From Streptomyces sp. Isolate_45 (GTDB taxonomy: Bacteria > Actinomycetota > Actinomycetes > Streptomycetales > Streptomycetaceae): a DNA stretch of 64,000 nucleotides. The translations under genes and the position numbers were made by a program. The notes under the pieces are model-generated. The model ran no database searches, had not been told where the DNA came from, and saw only the letters and a program-made list of their open reading frames with translations. Below, piece after piece: positions 15,181 to 23,615 of the stretch; the first letter of the stretch is position 1, and every line of letters begins with the position of its first letter. The DNA is taken from positions 248 to 64,247 of the forward strand of contig NZ_JANFAK020000028.1 in assembly GCF_024721315.2 (NCBI RefSeq). The letters run 5' to 3'.

Positions 15181-16668
15181 ATGCTGACCTTCCTCGGCTT
15201 CGCCATGATCGCGACCTTCCTGGTCCTGATCATGCTGAAGAAAATGTCGCCCATCGCGGCGCTCGTGCTCATCCCCGCGCTCTTCTGCGTGTTCGCCGGA
15301 AAGGGCGCGCACCTCGGGGACTACGTCATCGACGGGGTCGGCAAACTCGCGCCGACCGCCGCGATGCTGATGTTCGCCATCGTCTACTTCGGCCTGATGA
15401 TCGACGTCGGCCTCTTCGACCCGATCGTGCGAGGCATCCTGCGCTTCTGCAAGGCCGACCCGATGCGGGTGGTGGTGGGCACGGCCGTGCTCGCCGCCAT
15501 CGTCTCGCTCGACGGGGACGGCTCGACCACCTTCATGATCACGGTCTCGGCCATGTATCCGCTGTACAAGCGGCTCGGCCTGAGCCTGGTGGTCATGACC
15601 GGTGTCGCCGCCACCGCCAACGGCGTCATGAACACCCTTCCCTGGGGCGGCCCCACGGCCCGCGCCGCCACGGCCCTCAAGCTCGACGCCGGCGACATCT
15701 TCGTCCCGATGATCCCCGCACTCGCCGTCGGCCTGCTCTTCGTCTTCGCCCTGGCCTACGTCCTGGGCATCAAGGAGCGCCGCCGGGTCGGGTCCCTGGT
15801 GATGCCCGGCGGGGAGGGTGAGGAGAGCGCTGATGAGGCCGGTACGGAGGTACTGGTTCCGGCCGGCGTCCGTACCGGCGGCGCCGCCGACGCCTCCGAC
15901 GCCCGCACCGTCCCCCCGGCCTCCGGCGGCGTACACGGATCCGACGGAGCCGAGGCCGACCGGACCGCGAGTACCGGTCAGCCGACAGGCTCCGCCCCGA
16001 CCGACGTCCCGCCGGACGCGGACGGCTTCCAGGGACTCGACCCCCACCGCCCGACGCTGCGCCCCCGCCTGTACTGGTTCAACGCGGGACTGACGGTCGC
16101 CCTGCTGACAGCCATGATCATGGAGCTGCTGCCGATCCCGGTGCTCTTCCTGCTCGGCGCCGCCCTCGCGCTCACCGTGAACTTCCCGCACATGCCCGAC
16201 CAGAAGGCCCGGATCGCCGCGCATGCCGAGAACGTGCTGAACGTGGCGGGCATGGTCTTCGCCGCCGCCGTCTTCACCGGGGTCCTCACCGGTACGGGCA
16301 TGGTCAAGGACATGGCCGACTGGTTGGTCGGTGCCATCCCCGAGGGCATGGGGCCGCACATGGCCCTGGTCACCGGACTGCTCAGCCTGCCCCTCACCTA
16401 CTTCATGTCGAACGACGGCTTCTACTTCGGCGTCCTGCCGGTGCTCGCCGAGGCGGGCGCCGCCCACGGGGTGTCCCCGCTGGAGATCGCCCGCGCCTCC
16501 CTGGTCGGCCAGGCCCTCCACATGTCCAGCCCGCTGGTTCCGGCCGTCTACGTGCTCGTCGGCATGGCCAAGGTCGAGTTCGGTGACCACACCCGCTTCA
16601 CCGTGAAATGGGCGGCCCTCACCTCCCTCGTGGTTCTCGCGGCGGGGATGCTTTTCGGCATCATCTGA
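15181..16668 (+). CDS. citM: Citrate-Mg2+:H+/CitM family citrate transporter
   Basis: A 495-residue secondary transporter of the CitMHS family that imports divalent-metal-citrate complexes with protons. Family blocks include MLTFLGFAMIATFLVLIMLKK at the N-terminus, VSLDGDGSTTFMITVSAMYPLYK, NTLPWGGPTARAATAL and the C-terminal LTYFMSNDGFYFGVLPVL and HMSSPLVPAVYVLVG. A hydrophilic, Gly/Ala/Asp-rich cytoplasmic loop of about 75 residues (about 220-295) separates the halves and is longer than I expect for the family. No two-component genes are adjacent. Confidence 0.92.
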   Translation: MLTFLGFAMIATFLVLIMLKKMSPIAALVLIPALFCVFAGKGAHLGDYVIDGVGKLAPTAAMLMFAIVYFGLMIDVGLFDPIVRGILRFCKADPMRVVVGTAVLAAIVSLDGDGSTTFMITVSAMYPLYKRLGLSLVVMTGVAATANGVMNTLPWGGPTARAATALKLDAGDIFVPMIPALAVGLLFVFALAYVLGIKERRRVGSLVMPGGEGEESADEAGTEVLVPAGVRTGGAADASDARTVPPASGGVHGSDGAEADRTASTGQPTGSAPTDVPPDADGFQGLDPHRPTLRPRLYWFNAGLTVALLTAMIMELLPIPVLFLLGAALALTVNFPHMPDQKARIAAHAENVLNVAGMVFAAAVFTGVLTGTGMVKDMADWLVGAIPEGMGPHMALVTGLLSLPLTYFMSNDGFYFGVLPVLAEAGAAHGVSPLEIARASLVGQALHMSSPLVPAVYVLVGMAKVEFGDHTRFTVKWAALTSLVVLAAGMLFGII

Positions 16669-16692
16669 TCCCGGCCACCCCTGGCGCCCGGA

Positions 16693-16711
16693 AAACTACC
16701 GACGCTAGTTT
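16693..16711. promoter_or_regulatory. Operator AAACTA-N7-TAGTTT before the aldehyde dehydrogenase operon
   Basis: A perfect 6-bp inverted repeat spaced by CCGACGC. TAGGGT (16713-16718) just downstream is a plausible -10, so the site covers the region between -35 and -10. The same element lies between the TetR and acyl-CoA dehydrogenase genes at 20108-20126. Confidence 0.72.
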
Positions 16712-16766
16712 GTAGGGTGTTGGTGACGTCAGGTCTACGCGCTCGTGCGTGCTCGGGAGGAATGAC

Positions 16767-18179
16767 ATGAAGGCCCACGACGGGATGTACATCGGCGGGG
16801 CGTGGGTGCCCGCAGTCGGCGCCGGCCGGATCGAGGTCGTCAACCCGGCGGACGAGCAGGTCATCGCCGAGGTCCCGGCCGGCAGCGCCGAGGACGTGGA
16901 CGCGGCCGTACGGGCCGCCCGCGCGGCCTTCCCCGGCTGGGCGGCCACCGCCCCGGCCGACCGGGCGGCCCTGATCGGCGCCCTGCGTGACGTCCTGGCC
17001 GCCCGGAAGGGCGAGATGGCCGAGACGGTCACCGCCGAGCTCGGTTCCCCGCTCGGCTTCGCGGAAGCGGTGCACGTCGGGTCGCCGATCGCGGTGGCCG
17101 GCTCGTACGCCGAGCTGGGGGCCTCGTACGGCTTCGAGGAGCGGATCGGGAACTCCACCGTGCTGCTGGAGCCGGTCGGTGTGGTCGGGGCGATCACGCC
17201 CTGGAACTACCCGCTGCACCAGATCGTTGCCAAGGTGGCACCCGCACTCGCCGCCGGCTGCACCGTCGTCCTCAAGCCCGCCGAGGACACCCCGCTGACC
17301 GCACAGCTCTTCGCCGAAGCCGTGCACGAGGCGGGCATCCCGGCCGGGGTCTTCAACCTGGTGACCGGAACCGGTCCGGTCGCCGGGCAGGCCCTGGCCG
17401 AACACGAAGGGGTCGACCTCGTCTCCTTCACCGGCTCGACCGCCGTCGGGAAGAAGATCGGCGCCATAGCCGGCGCCGCCATCAAGCGCGTCGCCCTCGA
17501 ACTGGGCGGCAAATCGGCCAATGTCATCCTGCCCGGGGCGGACCTCGCCAAGGCCGTCTCGGTGGGCGTCGGCCACGTCATGAACAACTCCGGTCAGAGC
17601 TGCAACGCCCTCACGCGCATGCTCGTCCACCGGGACCAGCACGAGGAGGCCGTCACCCTCGCGGCCGCCGCCGTCGCCAAGTACCCGTCCGGGGACCCCC
17701 GCGACCCGGGCACCCGACTCGGCCCGGTCGTCAACGCCACCCAGCGCGACCGCGTCCGCGCGTACATCGCAAAGGGCGTCGAGGAAGGCGCGCGCCTCGT
17801 CGCGGGCGGCCTCGACAGCCCCCATGCGCAGGGGTACTTCGTCGCCCCGACGGTCTTCGCGGACGTCACCCCCGGGATGACCATCGCCCAGGAGGAGATC
17901 TTCGGCCCCGTCCTGGCGATCCTCCCCTACGAGGACGAGGACGATGCCCTGCGCATCGCCAACGGCACCGTCTACGGCCTGGGCGGCGCGGTGTGGGCCG
18001 CCGACGAGGAGACGGCCGTGGCGTTCGCCCGCCGCATGGACACCGGACAGGTGGACATCAACGGGGGCCGCTTCAACGTGCGCGCGCCCTTCGGCGGGTA
18101 CAAGCAGTCGGGTGTCGGCCGCGAACTGGGCCCGCACGGCCTGGGGGAGTACCTCCAGACCAAGTCCCTGCAGTTCTGA
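16767..18179 (+). CDS. NAD(P)+-dependent aldehyde dehydrogenase
   Basis: 470 residues with a GGGAGGA ribosome-binding site 5 nt before the ATG. It oxidises an aldehyde to the acid. The catalytic set is intact: the oxyanion Asn in ITPWNYPLHQ, the general base Glu in ALELGGKSANVIL, and the nucleophile Cys in NNSGQSCNALTRM, then EEIFGPVLAI. It is the first gene of a two-gene operon with an alcohol dehydrogenase 23 nt downstream, so the pair could take an alcohol to its carboxylate. Control by the nearby TetR protein (19435-20079) is inferred from the shared operator. Confidence 0.94.
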   Translation: MKAHDGMYIGGAWVPAVGAGRIEVVNPADEQVIAEVPAGSAEDVDAAVRAARAAFPGWAATAPADRAALIGALRDVLAARKGEMAETVTAELGSPLGFAEAVHVGSPIAVAGSYAELGASYGFEERIGNSTVLLEPVGVVGAITPWNYPLHQIVAKVAPALAAGCTVVLKPAEDTPLTAQLFAEAVHEAGIPAGVFNLVTGTGPVAGQALAEHEGVDLVSFTGSTAVGKKIGAIAGAAIKRVALELGGKSANVILPGADLAKAVSVGVGHVMNNSGQSCNALTRMLVHRDQHEEAVTLAAAAVAKYPSGDPRDPGTRLGPVVNATQRDRVRAYIAKGVEEGARLVAGGLDSPHAQGYFVAPTVFADVTPGMTIAQEEIFGPVLAILPYEDEDDALRIANGTVYGLGGAVWAADEETAVAFARRMDTGQVDINGGRFNVRAPFGGYKQSGVGRELGPHGLGEYLQTKSLQF

Positions 18180-18202
18180 CCGCCCGAGACGGAGAAAAGA
18201 TC

Positions 18203-19282
18203 ATGGTCCGCGCCGCCGTCCTGCCCGCCGTCGGAGCCCCGCTGGAGATACGGGAGATCGTGCTGCCCGAGCCCGGCCCCGGCCAGGTCCGGGTGCGGCT
18301 CGCCGCAGCCGGCGTCTGCCACTCCGACCTCTCCCTCACCAACGGCACCATGCGGGTGCCCGTTCCGGCCGTGCTCGGGCACGAGGGCGCGGGGACGGTC
18401 CTCGCCGTCGGCGAGGGCGTCACCCACGTCGCCCCGGGGGACGGGGTGGTCCTCAACTGGGCGCCGTCCTGCGGGGAGTGCCACCACTGCCGGATCGGCG
18501 AGGTCTGGCTCTGCGCCAAGGCGCTGACGGGCGTCGGGGCCGTTCACGCCCATGACGCCGAGGGGACCGAGCTGCACCCCGGGCTCAACGTCGCCGCCTT
18601 CGCCGAGGAGACCGTCGTCGCGGCGAACTGCGTGCTGCCCGCGCCCGCCGGGATCCCGCTCACCGAGGCCGCCCTCCTCGGCTGCGCCGTCCTCACCGGC
18701 TACGGCGCCGTCCACCACAGCGCGCAGGTCTTCCCGGGCGAATCGGTGGTCGTGTTCGGGGTCGGCGGGGTCGGCCTGGCCGCGCTCCAGGCGGCCCGGA
18801 TCGGTCAGGCGGGCCCCATCGTCGCCGTGGACGTCTCCCCGGCCAAGGAGGAGCTCGCCCGGGCCGCCGGAGCCACCGAGTTCGTGCTCGCCTCGGACAC
18901 CACGGCCAAGGAGGTCCGCGCGGTCACAGGCGGGCGGGGCGCGGACGTCGCCATCGAGTGCGTGGGCCGCGCGGAGTCCATCCGCGCCGCCTGGGATTCG
19001 ACGCGGCGGGGCGGCCGGACGACGGTCGTCGGCATCGGCGGCAAGGAGCAGCAGGTCACCTTCCACGCGCTGGAGATCTTCCACTTCGCGCGCACGCTCA
19101 GCGGCTGCGTCTACGGCAACAGCGACCCCGCCCGCGACCTCCCGGTGATCGCCGACCACGTCCGTGCGGGCCGCCTCGACCTCGGGAGCCTCGTCACCGA
19201 CCGCATCACCCTCGACGGCATCCCGGCCGCGTTCGACGCGATGCTCGCGGGCAAGGGAGGCCGCTCGCTGGTCGTCTTCTGA
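18203..19282 (+). CDS. Zinc-dependent alcohol dehydrogenase (MDR family)
   Basis: 359 residues, start preceded by GGAGAAAAGA. Catalytic zinc ligands are in AAGVCHSDLS and LGHEGAG; structural zinc cysteines are in the CGECHHCRIGEVWLC region. The Rossmann motif VFGVGGVGLAALQAA is near the middle. It should interconvert a primary alcohol and an aldehyde with NAD, feeding the aldehyde dehydrogenase upstream in the same operon. The stop codon is followed at once by a 12-bp tandem repeat. Confidence 0.94.
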   Translation: MVRAAVLPAVGAPLEIREIVLPEPGPGQVRVRLAAAGVCHSDLSLTNGTMRVPVPAVLGHEGAGTVLAVGEGVTHVAPGDGVVLNWAPSCGECHHCRIGEVWLCAKALTGVGAVHAHDAEGTELHPGLNVAAFAEETVVAANCVLPAPAGIPLTEAALLGCAVLTGYGAVHHSAQVFPGESVVVFGVGGVGLAALQAARIGQAGPIVAVDVSPAKEELARAAGATEFVLASDTTAKEVRAVTGGRGADVAIECVGRAESIRAAWDSTRRGGRTTVVGIGGKEQQVTFHALEIFHFARTLSGCVYGNSDPARDLPVIADHVRAGRLDLGSLVTDRITLDGIPAAFDAMLAGKGGRSLVVF

Positions 19283-19378
19283 CCCGTGCCGGGGCCCGTG
19301 CCGGGGCCCGTGCCGGGGCCCGTGCCGGGGCCCGTGCCGGGGCCCGTACCGGGGCCCGTACCGGGGCCCATATCGGGT
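19283..19378. repeat. 12-bp tandem repeat, seven copies, after the alcohol dehydrogenase
   Basis: CCCGTGCCGGGG occurs five times without a break, then CCCGTACCGGGG twice, then one degraded copy (CCCATATCGGGT). The array begins at the first base after the stop codon. Neighbouring GGGG/CCCG blocks can pair in many registers, so the RNA could fold as a hairpin ladder and act as an intrinsic terminator. Copy number is likely to vary between strains. Confidence 0.85.
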
Positions 19379-19434
19379 CGGGCCCCTACCCCTGCCCGCG
19401 CCGCGACCTCCGCCCCACCGGGACCGGGCGGAGG

Positions 19435-20079
19435 TCAGGCGGGGTCGGGCGGGAGGGCTTCGAACTGGAGGGCCAGGCCGTCGAGGAGTGCGGCCAGGCC
19501 CGTCTCGAAGGCGCCGTCGTCGACTTCGCGGTGCCGCTCCGCCAATAGGTGCGCCTGGCCCAGGTGGGGGTAGTCCGCCGGGTCGTAGGCCGTCTCGTCG
19601 TCGACGAAACCGCCGGCGAAGGAGGCCACCGCCGAGCCCAGGATGAAGTACCGCATCAGCGCGCCGATCCGGGTCGCGTGAGCCGGGGGCCACCCGGCCT
19701 CCGTCATCGCGCCGAACACCGAGTCCGCCAGCCGCAGCCCCGCCGGGCGTCGACCCGGCCCCCGGGCCAGGACCGGCACGATGTTCGGATGGTCCGACAG
19801 GGCGTCGCGGTACGAGTGGGCCCAGGCGCGCAGCGCCCGCCGCCAGTCCCGGCAGTCCTCGAACATCGACAGGTCGACCCGCGCGCTCACCGCGTCCGCG
19901 ACCGCCTCCAGGATCTCGTCCTTCGTGCGGAAGTGGTTGTACAGGGACGGCCCGCTGACCCCGAGGGCGGCGGCGAGCCGGCGTGTCGACAAGGCCTCCA
20001 GGCCCTCCGCGTCCACCAGCGCACCCGCCGCCTCGACGATGCGGTCCCGGCTGAGGAGGGGCTTGCGCGGTCTGGCCAT
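19435..20079 (-). CDS. TetR family regulator (with TetR C-terminal tetracycline-repressor-like domain)
   Basis: 214 residues. The DNA-binding domain reads LSRDRIVEAAGALVDAEGLEALSTRRLAAALGVSGPSLYNHFRTKDEI. The chosen ATG has a TACTAT box exactly 7 nt upstream and no ribosome-binding site, implying a leaderless message; an ATG 9 nt upstream (MWRMAR) overlaps the -10 box. It is divergent from the acyl-CoA dehydrogenase gene across a 78-bp gap that holds an AAACTA-N7-TAGTTA palindrome. It probably represses itself, that gene, and the aldehyde/alcohol dehydrogenase operon 3 kb away. Confidence 0.9.
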   Translation of the reverse strand: MARPRKPLLSRDRIVEAAGALVDAEGLEALSTRRLAAALGVSGPSLYNHFRTKDEILEAVADAVSARVDLSMFEDCRDWRRALRAWAHSYRDALSDHPNIVPVLARGPGRRPAGLRLADSVFGAMTEAGWPPAHATRIGALMRYFILGSAVASFAGGFVDDETAYDPADYPHLGQAHLLAERHREVDDGAFETGLAALLDGLALQFEALPPDPA

Positions 20080-20086
20080 GCGCCAC

Positions 20087-20092
20087 ATAGTA
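20087..20092 (-). promoter_or_regulatory. -10 box TACTAT of the leaderless TetR gene
   Basis: On the minus strand TACTAT is followed by exactly 7 nt and then the ATG at 20079. The AAACTA palindrome sits where the -35 region should be. Confidence 0.55.
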
Positions 20093-20107
20093 GGGCCTGC
20101 CCGCCAT

Positions 20108-20126
20108 AAACTACCGGTGCTAGTTA
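20108..20126. promoter_or_regulatory. Operator AAACTA-N7-TAGTTA between TetR and acyl-CoA dehydrogenase genes
   Basis: This matches the site before the aldehyde dehydrogenase gene in both arms (one base differs at the end) and in spacer length. Its central position between divergent genes fits a repressor controlling both directions. Confidence 0.72.
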
Positions 20127-20157
20127 AAGGCCGGTCGAGACGCCCCGGAGGTGCCCG

Positions 20158-21309
20158 GTGAACCTGGAGCCGAGCGAGGAACAGAGCGCCGTACGCCGGC
20201 TGGCCCGCGCGTTCACCGAGCGCGAGATCGTTCCGTACGCCGCCGCGTGGGACCGGGCCGAGAGCGTGGACCGGGGCATCGTGAAGAAGCTCGGCGACCT
20301 CGGGTTCCTCGGTATGACGGTGCCCGAGGAATACGGGGGCTCCGGCGGGGACCACCTGTCCTACGTCCTGGTCACCGAGGAACTCGGTCGCGGCGACTCC
20401 GCCGTGCGCGGCATCGTCTCCGTCTCCCTCGGCCTCGTCGCCAAGACCATCGCGGCCTGGGGCGACGAGGAGCAGAAGCGGGACTGGCTGCCCCGCCTGT
20501 GCTCCGGCGACGCACTCGGCTGCTTCGGCCTGACGGAGCCCGGCACCGGCTCCGACGCGGGCAACCTCACCACCCGGGCCGTGCGCGAGGGTGACTCGTA
20601 CGTCGTCAGCGGCAGCAAGATGTTCATCACCAACGGCACCTGGGCCGACGTCGTCCTGCTCTTCGCCCGCACGAACGACACCCCCGGCCATCGCGGGATC
20701 TCCGCCTTCCTCGTGCCCGCCGACGCCCCCGGGCTCACCCGCCGCGAGGTGCACGGGAAACTAGGCCTGCGCGGCCAGGCCACCGCCGAACTCGTCCTCG
20801 ACGCGGTCCGCGTGCCCGCCTCCGCCATGCTCGGCCCCGAGGGCAAGGGCTTCTCCGTCGCGATGTCCGCCCTGGCCAAGGGACGCATGTCGGTCGCCGC
20901 CGGCTGCGTCGGCATCGCCCAGGCGGCGCTGGAGGCGGCCGTCTCGTACGCCGCCGGGCGCGAGCAGTTCGGCAGGCCGATCGCCCACCACCAGCTCGTC
21001 CAGGAACTCATCGCCGACATCTCGGTCGACGTCGACGCCGCCCGGCTCCTGACCTGGCGGGTCGCCGACCTCATCGACCGCGGGCAACCCTTCGCCACCG
21101 AGTCCTCCACCGCCAAGCTCTTCGCCTCGGAAGCCGCCGTGCGCGCCGCGGGCAACGCCCTCCAGGTGCACGGCGGCTACGGCTACATCGACGAGTACCC
21201 CGTCGGCAAACTGCTGCGCGACGCCCGCGTGATGACCCTCTACGAGGGCACCAGCCAGATCCAGAAGCTGCTGATCGGCCGCGCCCGCACGGGGGTCTCC
21301 GCGTTCTGA
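20158..21309 (+). CDS. Acyl-CoA dehydrogenase
   Basis: 383 residues, GTG start with CGGAGG about 7 nt upstream. It is a standard FAD-dependent acyl-CoA dehydrogenase: CFGLTEPGTGSDAGNL (FAD/substrate), GSKMFITNG, ALAKGRMSVAAGCVGIAQAAL, REQFGRPIAHHQLVQ, and the catalytic Glu in TLYEGTSQIQKLLIGR near the C-terminus. It introduces the alpha,beta double bond in an acyl-CoA. The substrate chain cannot be told from sequence. It is divergent from its likely TetR repressor. Confidence 0.95.
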   Translation: MNLEPSEEQSAVRRLARAFTEREIVPYAAAWDRAESVDRGIVKKLGDLGFLGMTVPEEYGGSGGDHLSYVLVTEELGRGDSAVRGIVSVSLGLVAKTIAAWGDEEQKRDWLPRLCSGDALGCFGLTEPGTGSDAGNLTTRAVREGDSYVVSGSKMFITNGTWADVVLLFARTNDTPGHRGISAFLVPADAPGLTRREVHGKLGLRGQATAELVLDAVRVPASAMLGPEGKGFSVAMSALAKGRMSVAAGCVGIAQAALEAAVSYAAGREQFGRPIAHHQLVQELIADISVDVDAARLLTWRVADLIDRGQPFATESSTAKLFASEAAVRAAGNALQVHGGYGYIDEYPVGKLLRDARVMTLYEGTSQIQKLLIGRARTGVSAF

Positions 21310-21368
21310 GTACGTAGCTGAGTACGTGCGCCCATGTGCGCCCGGCCGCCGCCGCCGATGCTGGACCC

Positions 21369-21674
21369 ATGAACGAGACACCGGTCAAGCAGCAGAACAC
21401 GGGGGCCTACTACGGCCAGGCCGTCGCCTCCTTCGGCGTCGCCATCGCCGCCGTGGCGCTCGGGATCTACAACATGGACGCGGACGGCTGGGTCCGCGCC
21501 TTCCTCGGCATCGCGGTGCTCTACCTCACCACCTCGGCGTTCACCCTCGCCAAGGTGATCAGGGACCGCCAGGAGGTGACGCAGATCGTCACCCGCGTCG
21601 ACCAGGCCCGGATGGAGAAGATCATGACGGGCTACGACCCCTTCGCGCCGAAGCCCCCCGCCCAGGACCGTTGA
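21369..21674 (+). CDS. YiaA/YiaB-type small inner membrane protein
   Basis: 101 residues with two hydrophobic segments (about 15-34 and 41-62) in the YiaAB pattern: GAYYGQAVASFGVAIAAVALGIYNMD and AFLGIAVLYLTTSAFTLAKVIRDRQE. A charged C-terminal tail follows. No ribosome-binding site is obvious before the ATG. The function of the family is unknown. It lies 59 bp after the acyl-CoA dehydrogenase gene. Confidence 0.85.
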   Translation: MNETPVKQQNTGAYYGQAVASFGVAIAAVALGIYNMDADGWVRAFLGIAVLYLTTSAFTLAKVIRDRQEVTQIVTRVDQARMEKIMTGYDPFAPKPPAQDR

Positions 21675-21744
21675 GCGCGCCCCCGGAGCACCCCGGGACG
21701 CGCCCAGCCCGATGCGACCCGACCACCCGGCCCGCCCGGAGCGC

Positions 21745-21758
21745 TAAGCGCTTGCTCA
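21745..21758. promoter_or_regulatory. Operator TAAGCGCTTGCTCA before the TetR gene
   Basis: The same 14 bases recur upstream of the MaoC gene at 22974-22987. The AGCGCT core is palindromic. It lies just upstream of a TAAGGT -10 candidate (21767-21772). Confidence 0.7.
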
Positions 21759-21806
21759 CCCTCCGGTAAGGTGTTCCTTCCTACAAGCGGAAGAGGTGGA
21801 CGGGCC

Positions 21807-22454
21807 ATGCGGAGCGCGGCGGAAACCGGCGGATACCAGCCGTGGTCGGAGGTCACCCCCGACGCCGCGCGGCGGCTGCTCGTCGCCGCCGTGGAGGCCT
21901 TCGCCGAGCGCGGATACCACGCGACCACCACCCGGGACATCGCCGGCCGGGCCGGGATGAGTCCGGCCGCGCTCTACATCCACTACAAGACCAAGGAAGA
22001 ACTGCTCCACCGGATCAGTCGCATCGGTCACGACAAGGCGCTGGAGATCCTGGAGACCGCCGCGTGCGGTCCGGGCACCGCCGCCGATCGGCTCGACGGC
22101 GCAGTGCGGTCCTTCGTGGGTTGGCACGCGGCGCACCACACCACCGCCCGCGTCGTCCAGTACGAGCTCGACGCCCTCGCGCCGGAGCACCGCTCCGAGA
22201 TCGTGGCCCTGCGCCGGCAGACCGACGCGGCCGTGCGGCGCATCATCGCCGACGGTGTCAGGGCGGGGGAGTTCGCGGTCCCGGACGTCCCGGGCACCAC
22301 CCTCGCGGTGCTGTCGCTGTGCATCGACGTGGCCCGCTGGTTCAGCGCGGCCGGACCGCGCACGCCCGACGAGGTCGGCGCGCTCTACGCCGACCTCGTG
22401 CTCCGCATGGTGGGCGCGACGTCCGCCGGGACGGCCCCACCCGCTCAGAAGTAG
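21807..22454 (+). CDS. TetR family regulator of the MaoC hydratase gene
   Basis: 215 residues, ATG preceded by AAGAGGTGG. DNA-binding domain: [45 protein letters not shown]. It is of the type often found beside fatty-acid genes. It converges with, and overlaps by 10 bp, the MaoC gene. Both have the TAAGCGCTTGCTCA element in their upstream regions, so autoregulation plus control of MaoC is likely. Confidence 0.92.
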   Translation: MRSAAETGGYQPWSEVTPDAARRLLVAAVEAFAERGYHATTTRDIAGRAGMSPAALYIHYKTKEELLHRISRIGHDKALEILETAACGPGTAADRLDGAVRSFVGWHAAHHTTARVVQYELDALAPEHRSEIVALRRQTDAAVRRIIADGVRAGEFAVPDVPGTTLAVLSLCIDVARWFSAAGPRTPDEVGALYADLVLRMVGATSAGTAPPAQK

Positions 22455-22906
22455 TAGCGCGACACCGACTCCGCCACGCACACCGGCTTCTCGGCGCCCT
22501 CGCGCTCCACGGTCACCGTCGCCGCCACCTGCACACCTTCGCCCACCTCGGTCACCGAGGTGATCAGCGCGGTGGCGCGCAGCCGCGAACCGACCGGCAC
22601 GGGAGCGGGGAAGCGGACCTTGTCCACGCCGTAGTTGATGCCCATGCGCATGCCCTCGACCAGCATGATCTGCGGCACCAGGCTCGGCAGCAGCGACAAC
22701 GTCAGGTAGCCGTGCGCGATCGTCGAACCGAACGGTCCGGAAGCCGCCCGTTCGGGGTCGACGTGGATCCACTGGTGGTCACCGGTCGCGTCCGCGAACA
22801 GGTCGATCCGCTTCTGGTCCACCTCCAACCACCCGCTCGGGCCGAGCGGCTCGCCGATGCCGGCGCGCAGTTCCTCGGCGGATGTGAAGATCCTCGGTCC
22901 GGCCAT
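22445..22906 (-). CDS. MaoC-like hot-dog enoyl-CoA hydratase/dehydratase
   Basis: 153 residues. The (R)-specific hydratase signature is intact: [40 protein letters not shown], which contains the catalytic Asp and His. It hydrates trans-2-enoyl-CoA to the (R)-3-hydroxyacyl-CoA. The 3' end overlaps the convergent TetR gene by 10 bp. Control through TAAGCGCTTGCTCA about 70 bp upstream of the start is inferred. Confidence 0.93.
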   Translation of the reverse strand: MAGPRIFTSAEELRAGIGEPLGPSGWLEVDQKRIDLFADATGDHQWIHVDPERAASGPFGSTIAHGYLTLSLLPSLVPQIMLVEGMRMGINYGVDKVRFPAPVPVGSRLRATALITSVTEVGEGVQVAATVTVEREGAEKPVCVAESVSRYYF

Positions 22907-22973
22907 GCCCTGCCCCTGTCTGTCGATGTCTGCGCGCGCTCTTCCCGCGCGCCCACCTGCACGCCCAGACGAA

Positions 22974-22987
22974 TAAGCGCTTGCTCA
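22974..22987. promoter_or_regulatory. Operator TAAGCGCTTGCTCA before the MaoC gene
   Basis: An exact copy of the element upstream of the TetR gene at 21745-21758. It lies between the MaoC and SoxR genes, which are divergent. Confidence 0.7.
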
Positions 22988-23041
22988 GCATGCTGCGCCG
23001 CGTGTGTGAATGTCAACGCGCCTCCGGCTAGGCTCGGCAGG

Positions 23042-23491
23042 GTGCCGCAGATTCCCGAGAAGGTCCACGAACTCACCGTCGGTCAGCTGTCCGCGCGCAG
23101 CGGAGTCGCCGTCTCGGCGCTCCACTTCTACGAGACCAAGGGCCTGATCAGCAGTCGGCGCACCTCCGGCAACCAGCGCCGCTACACCCGTGACGCGCTG
23201 CGCCGGGTCGCGTTCGTGCGCGCCGCGCAGCGCGTGGGCATCCCGCTCGCCGACATCGGCGAGGCGCTGTCCCAACTGCCGGAAGGGCGCACGCCGAACC
23301 GTGAGGACTGGGCCCTCCTGTCGGAGGCCTGGCGTTCCGAACTCGACCAGCGCATCGCACAACTCAGCGACCTGCGCGACCGGTTGACGGACTGCATCGG
23401 CTGCGGCTGCCTCTCCATGAAGACCTGCGCGCTGTCGAACCCGGACGACGTCTTCGGCGACCGCATGGCCGGCTCCAGGCTCGCGTACTGA
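23042..23491 (+). CDS. soxR: SoxR redox-sensing MerR-family activator
   Basis: 149 residues starting at GTG. The MerR winged helix reads [26 protein letters not shown]. The [2Fe-2S] cluster cysteines are at 118, 121, 123 and 129 ([12 protein letters not shown]), the exact SoxR spacing. In Streptomyces SoxR responds to redox-active metabolites such as the organism's own pigments. TAGGCT lies 7 nt before the GTG with no proper ribosome-binding site, so the message may be leaderless. No obvious SoxR-regulated oxidoreductase is adjacent; targets are elsewhere in known species. Confidence 0.95.
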   Translation: MPQIPEKVHELTVGQLSARSGVAVSALHFYETKGLISSRRTSGNQRRYTRDALRRVAFVRAAQRVGIPLADIGEALSQLPEGRTPNREDWALLSEAWRSELDQRIAQLSDLRDRLTDCIGCGCLSMKTCALSNPDDVFGDRMAGSRLAY

Positions 23492-23546
23492 CACCGCCCC
23501 CACCCGGGCCGGGAATCACCGCCCGCAGGCCGCCGGCTCCTCGGGC

Positions 23547-23612
23547 CTGTCGTCGAACTCCCGTCTGCCCCGCGAGGCCGCCCCCCGGGCGACGACGGGA
23601 GTTCGACGACAG
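23547..23612. terminator. Long inverted repeat between soxR and the BKACE-like gene
   Basis: CTGTCGTCGAACTCCCGTC and its exact reverse complement form 19-bp arms around a 28-nt GC-rich loop. The site sits between convergent genes, so it probably ends transcription from both sides. Confidence 0.75.
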
Positions 23613-23615
23613 TCC

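Noticed and set aside
19283-19378. CRISPR array
   Set aside because: The repeats are only 12 bp, have no unique spacers, and no cas genes are present. The same applies to the 33-bp array at 2822-2906 and the chaplin repeats.
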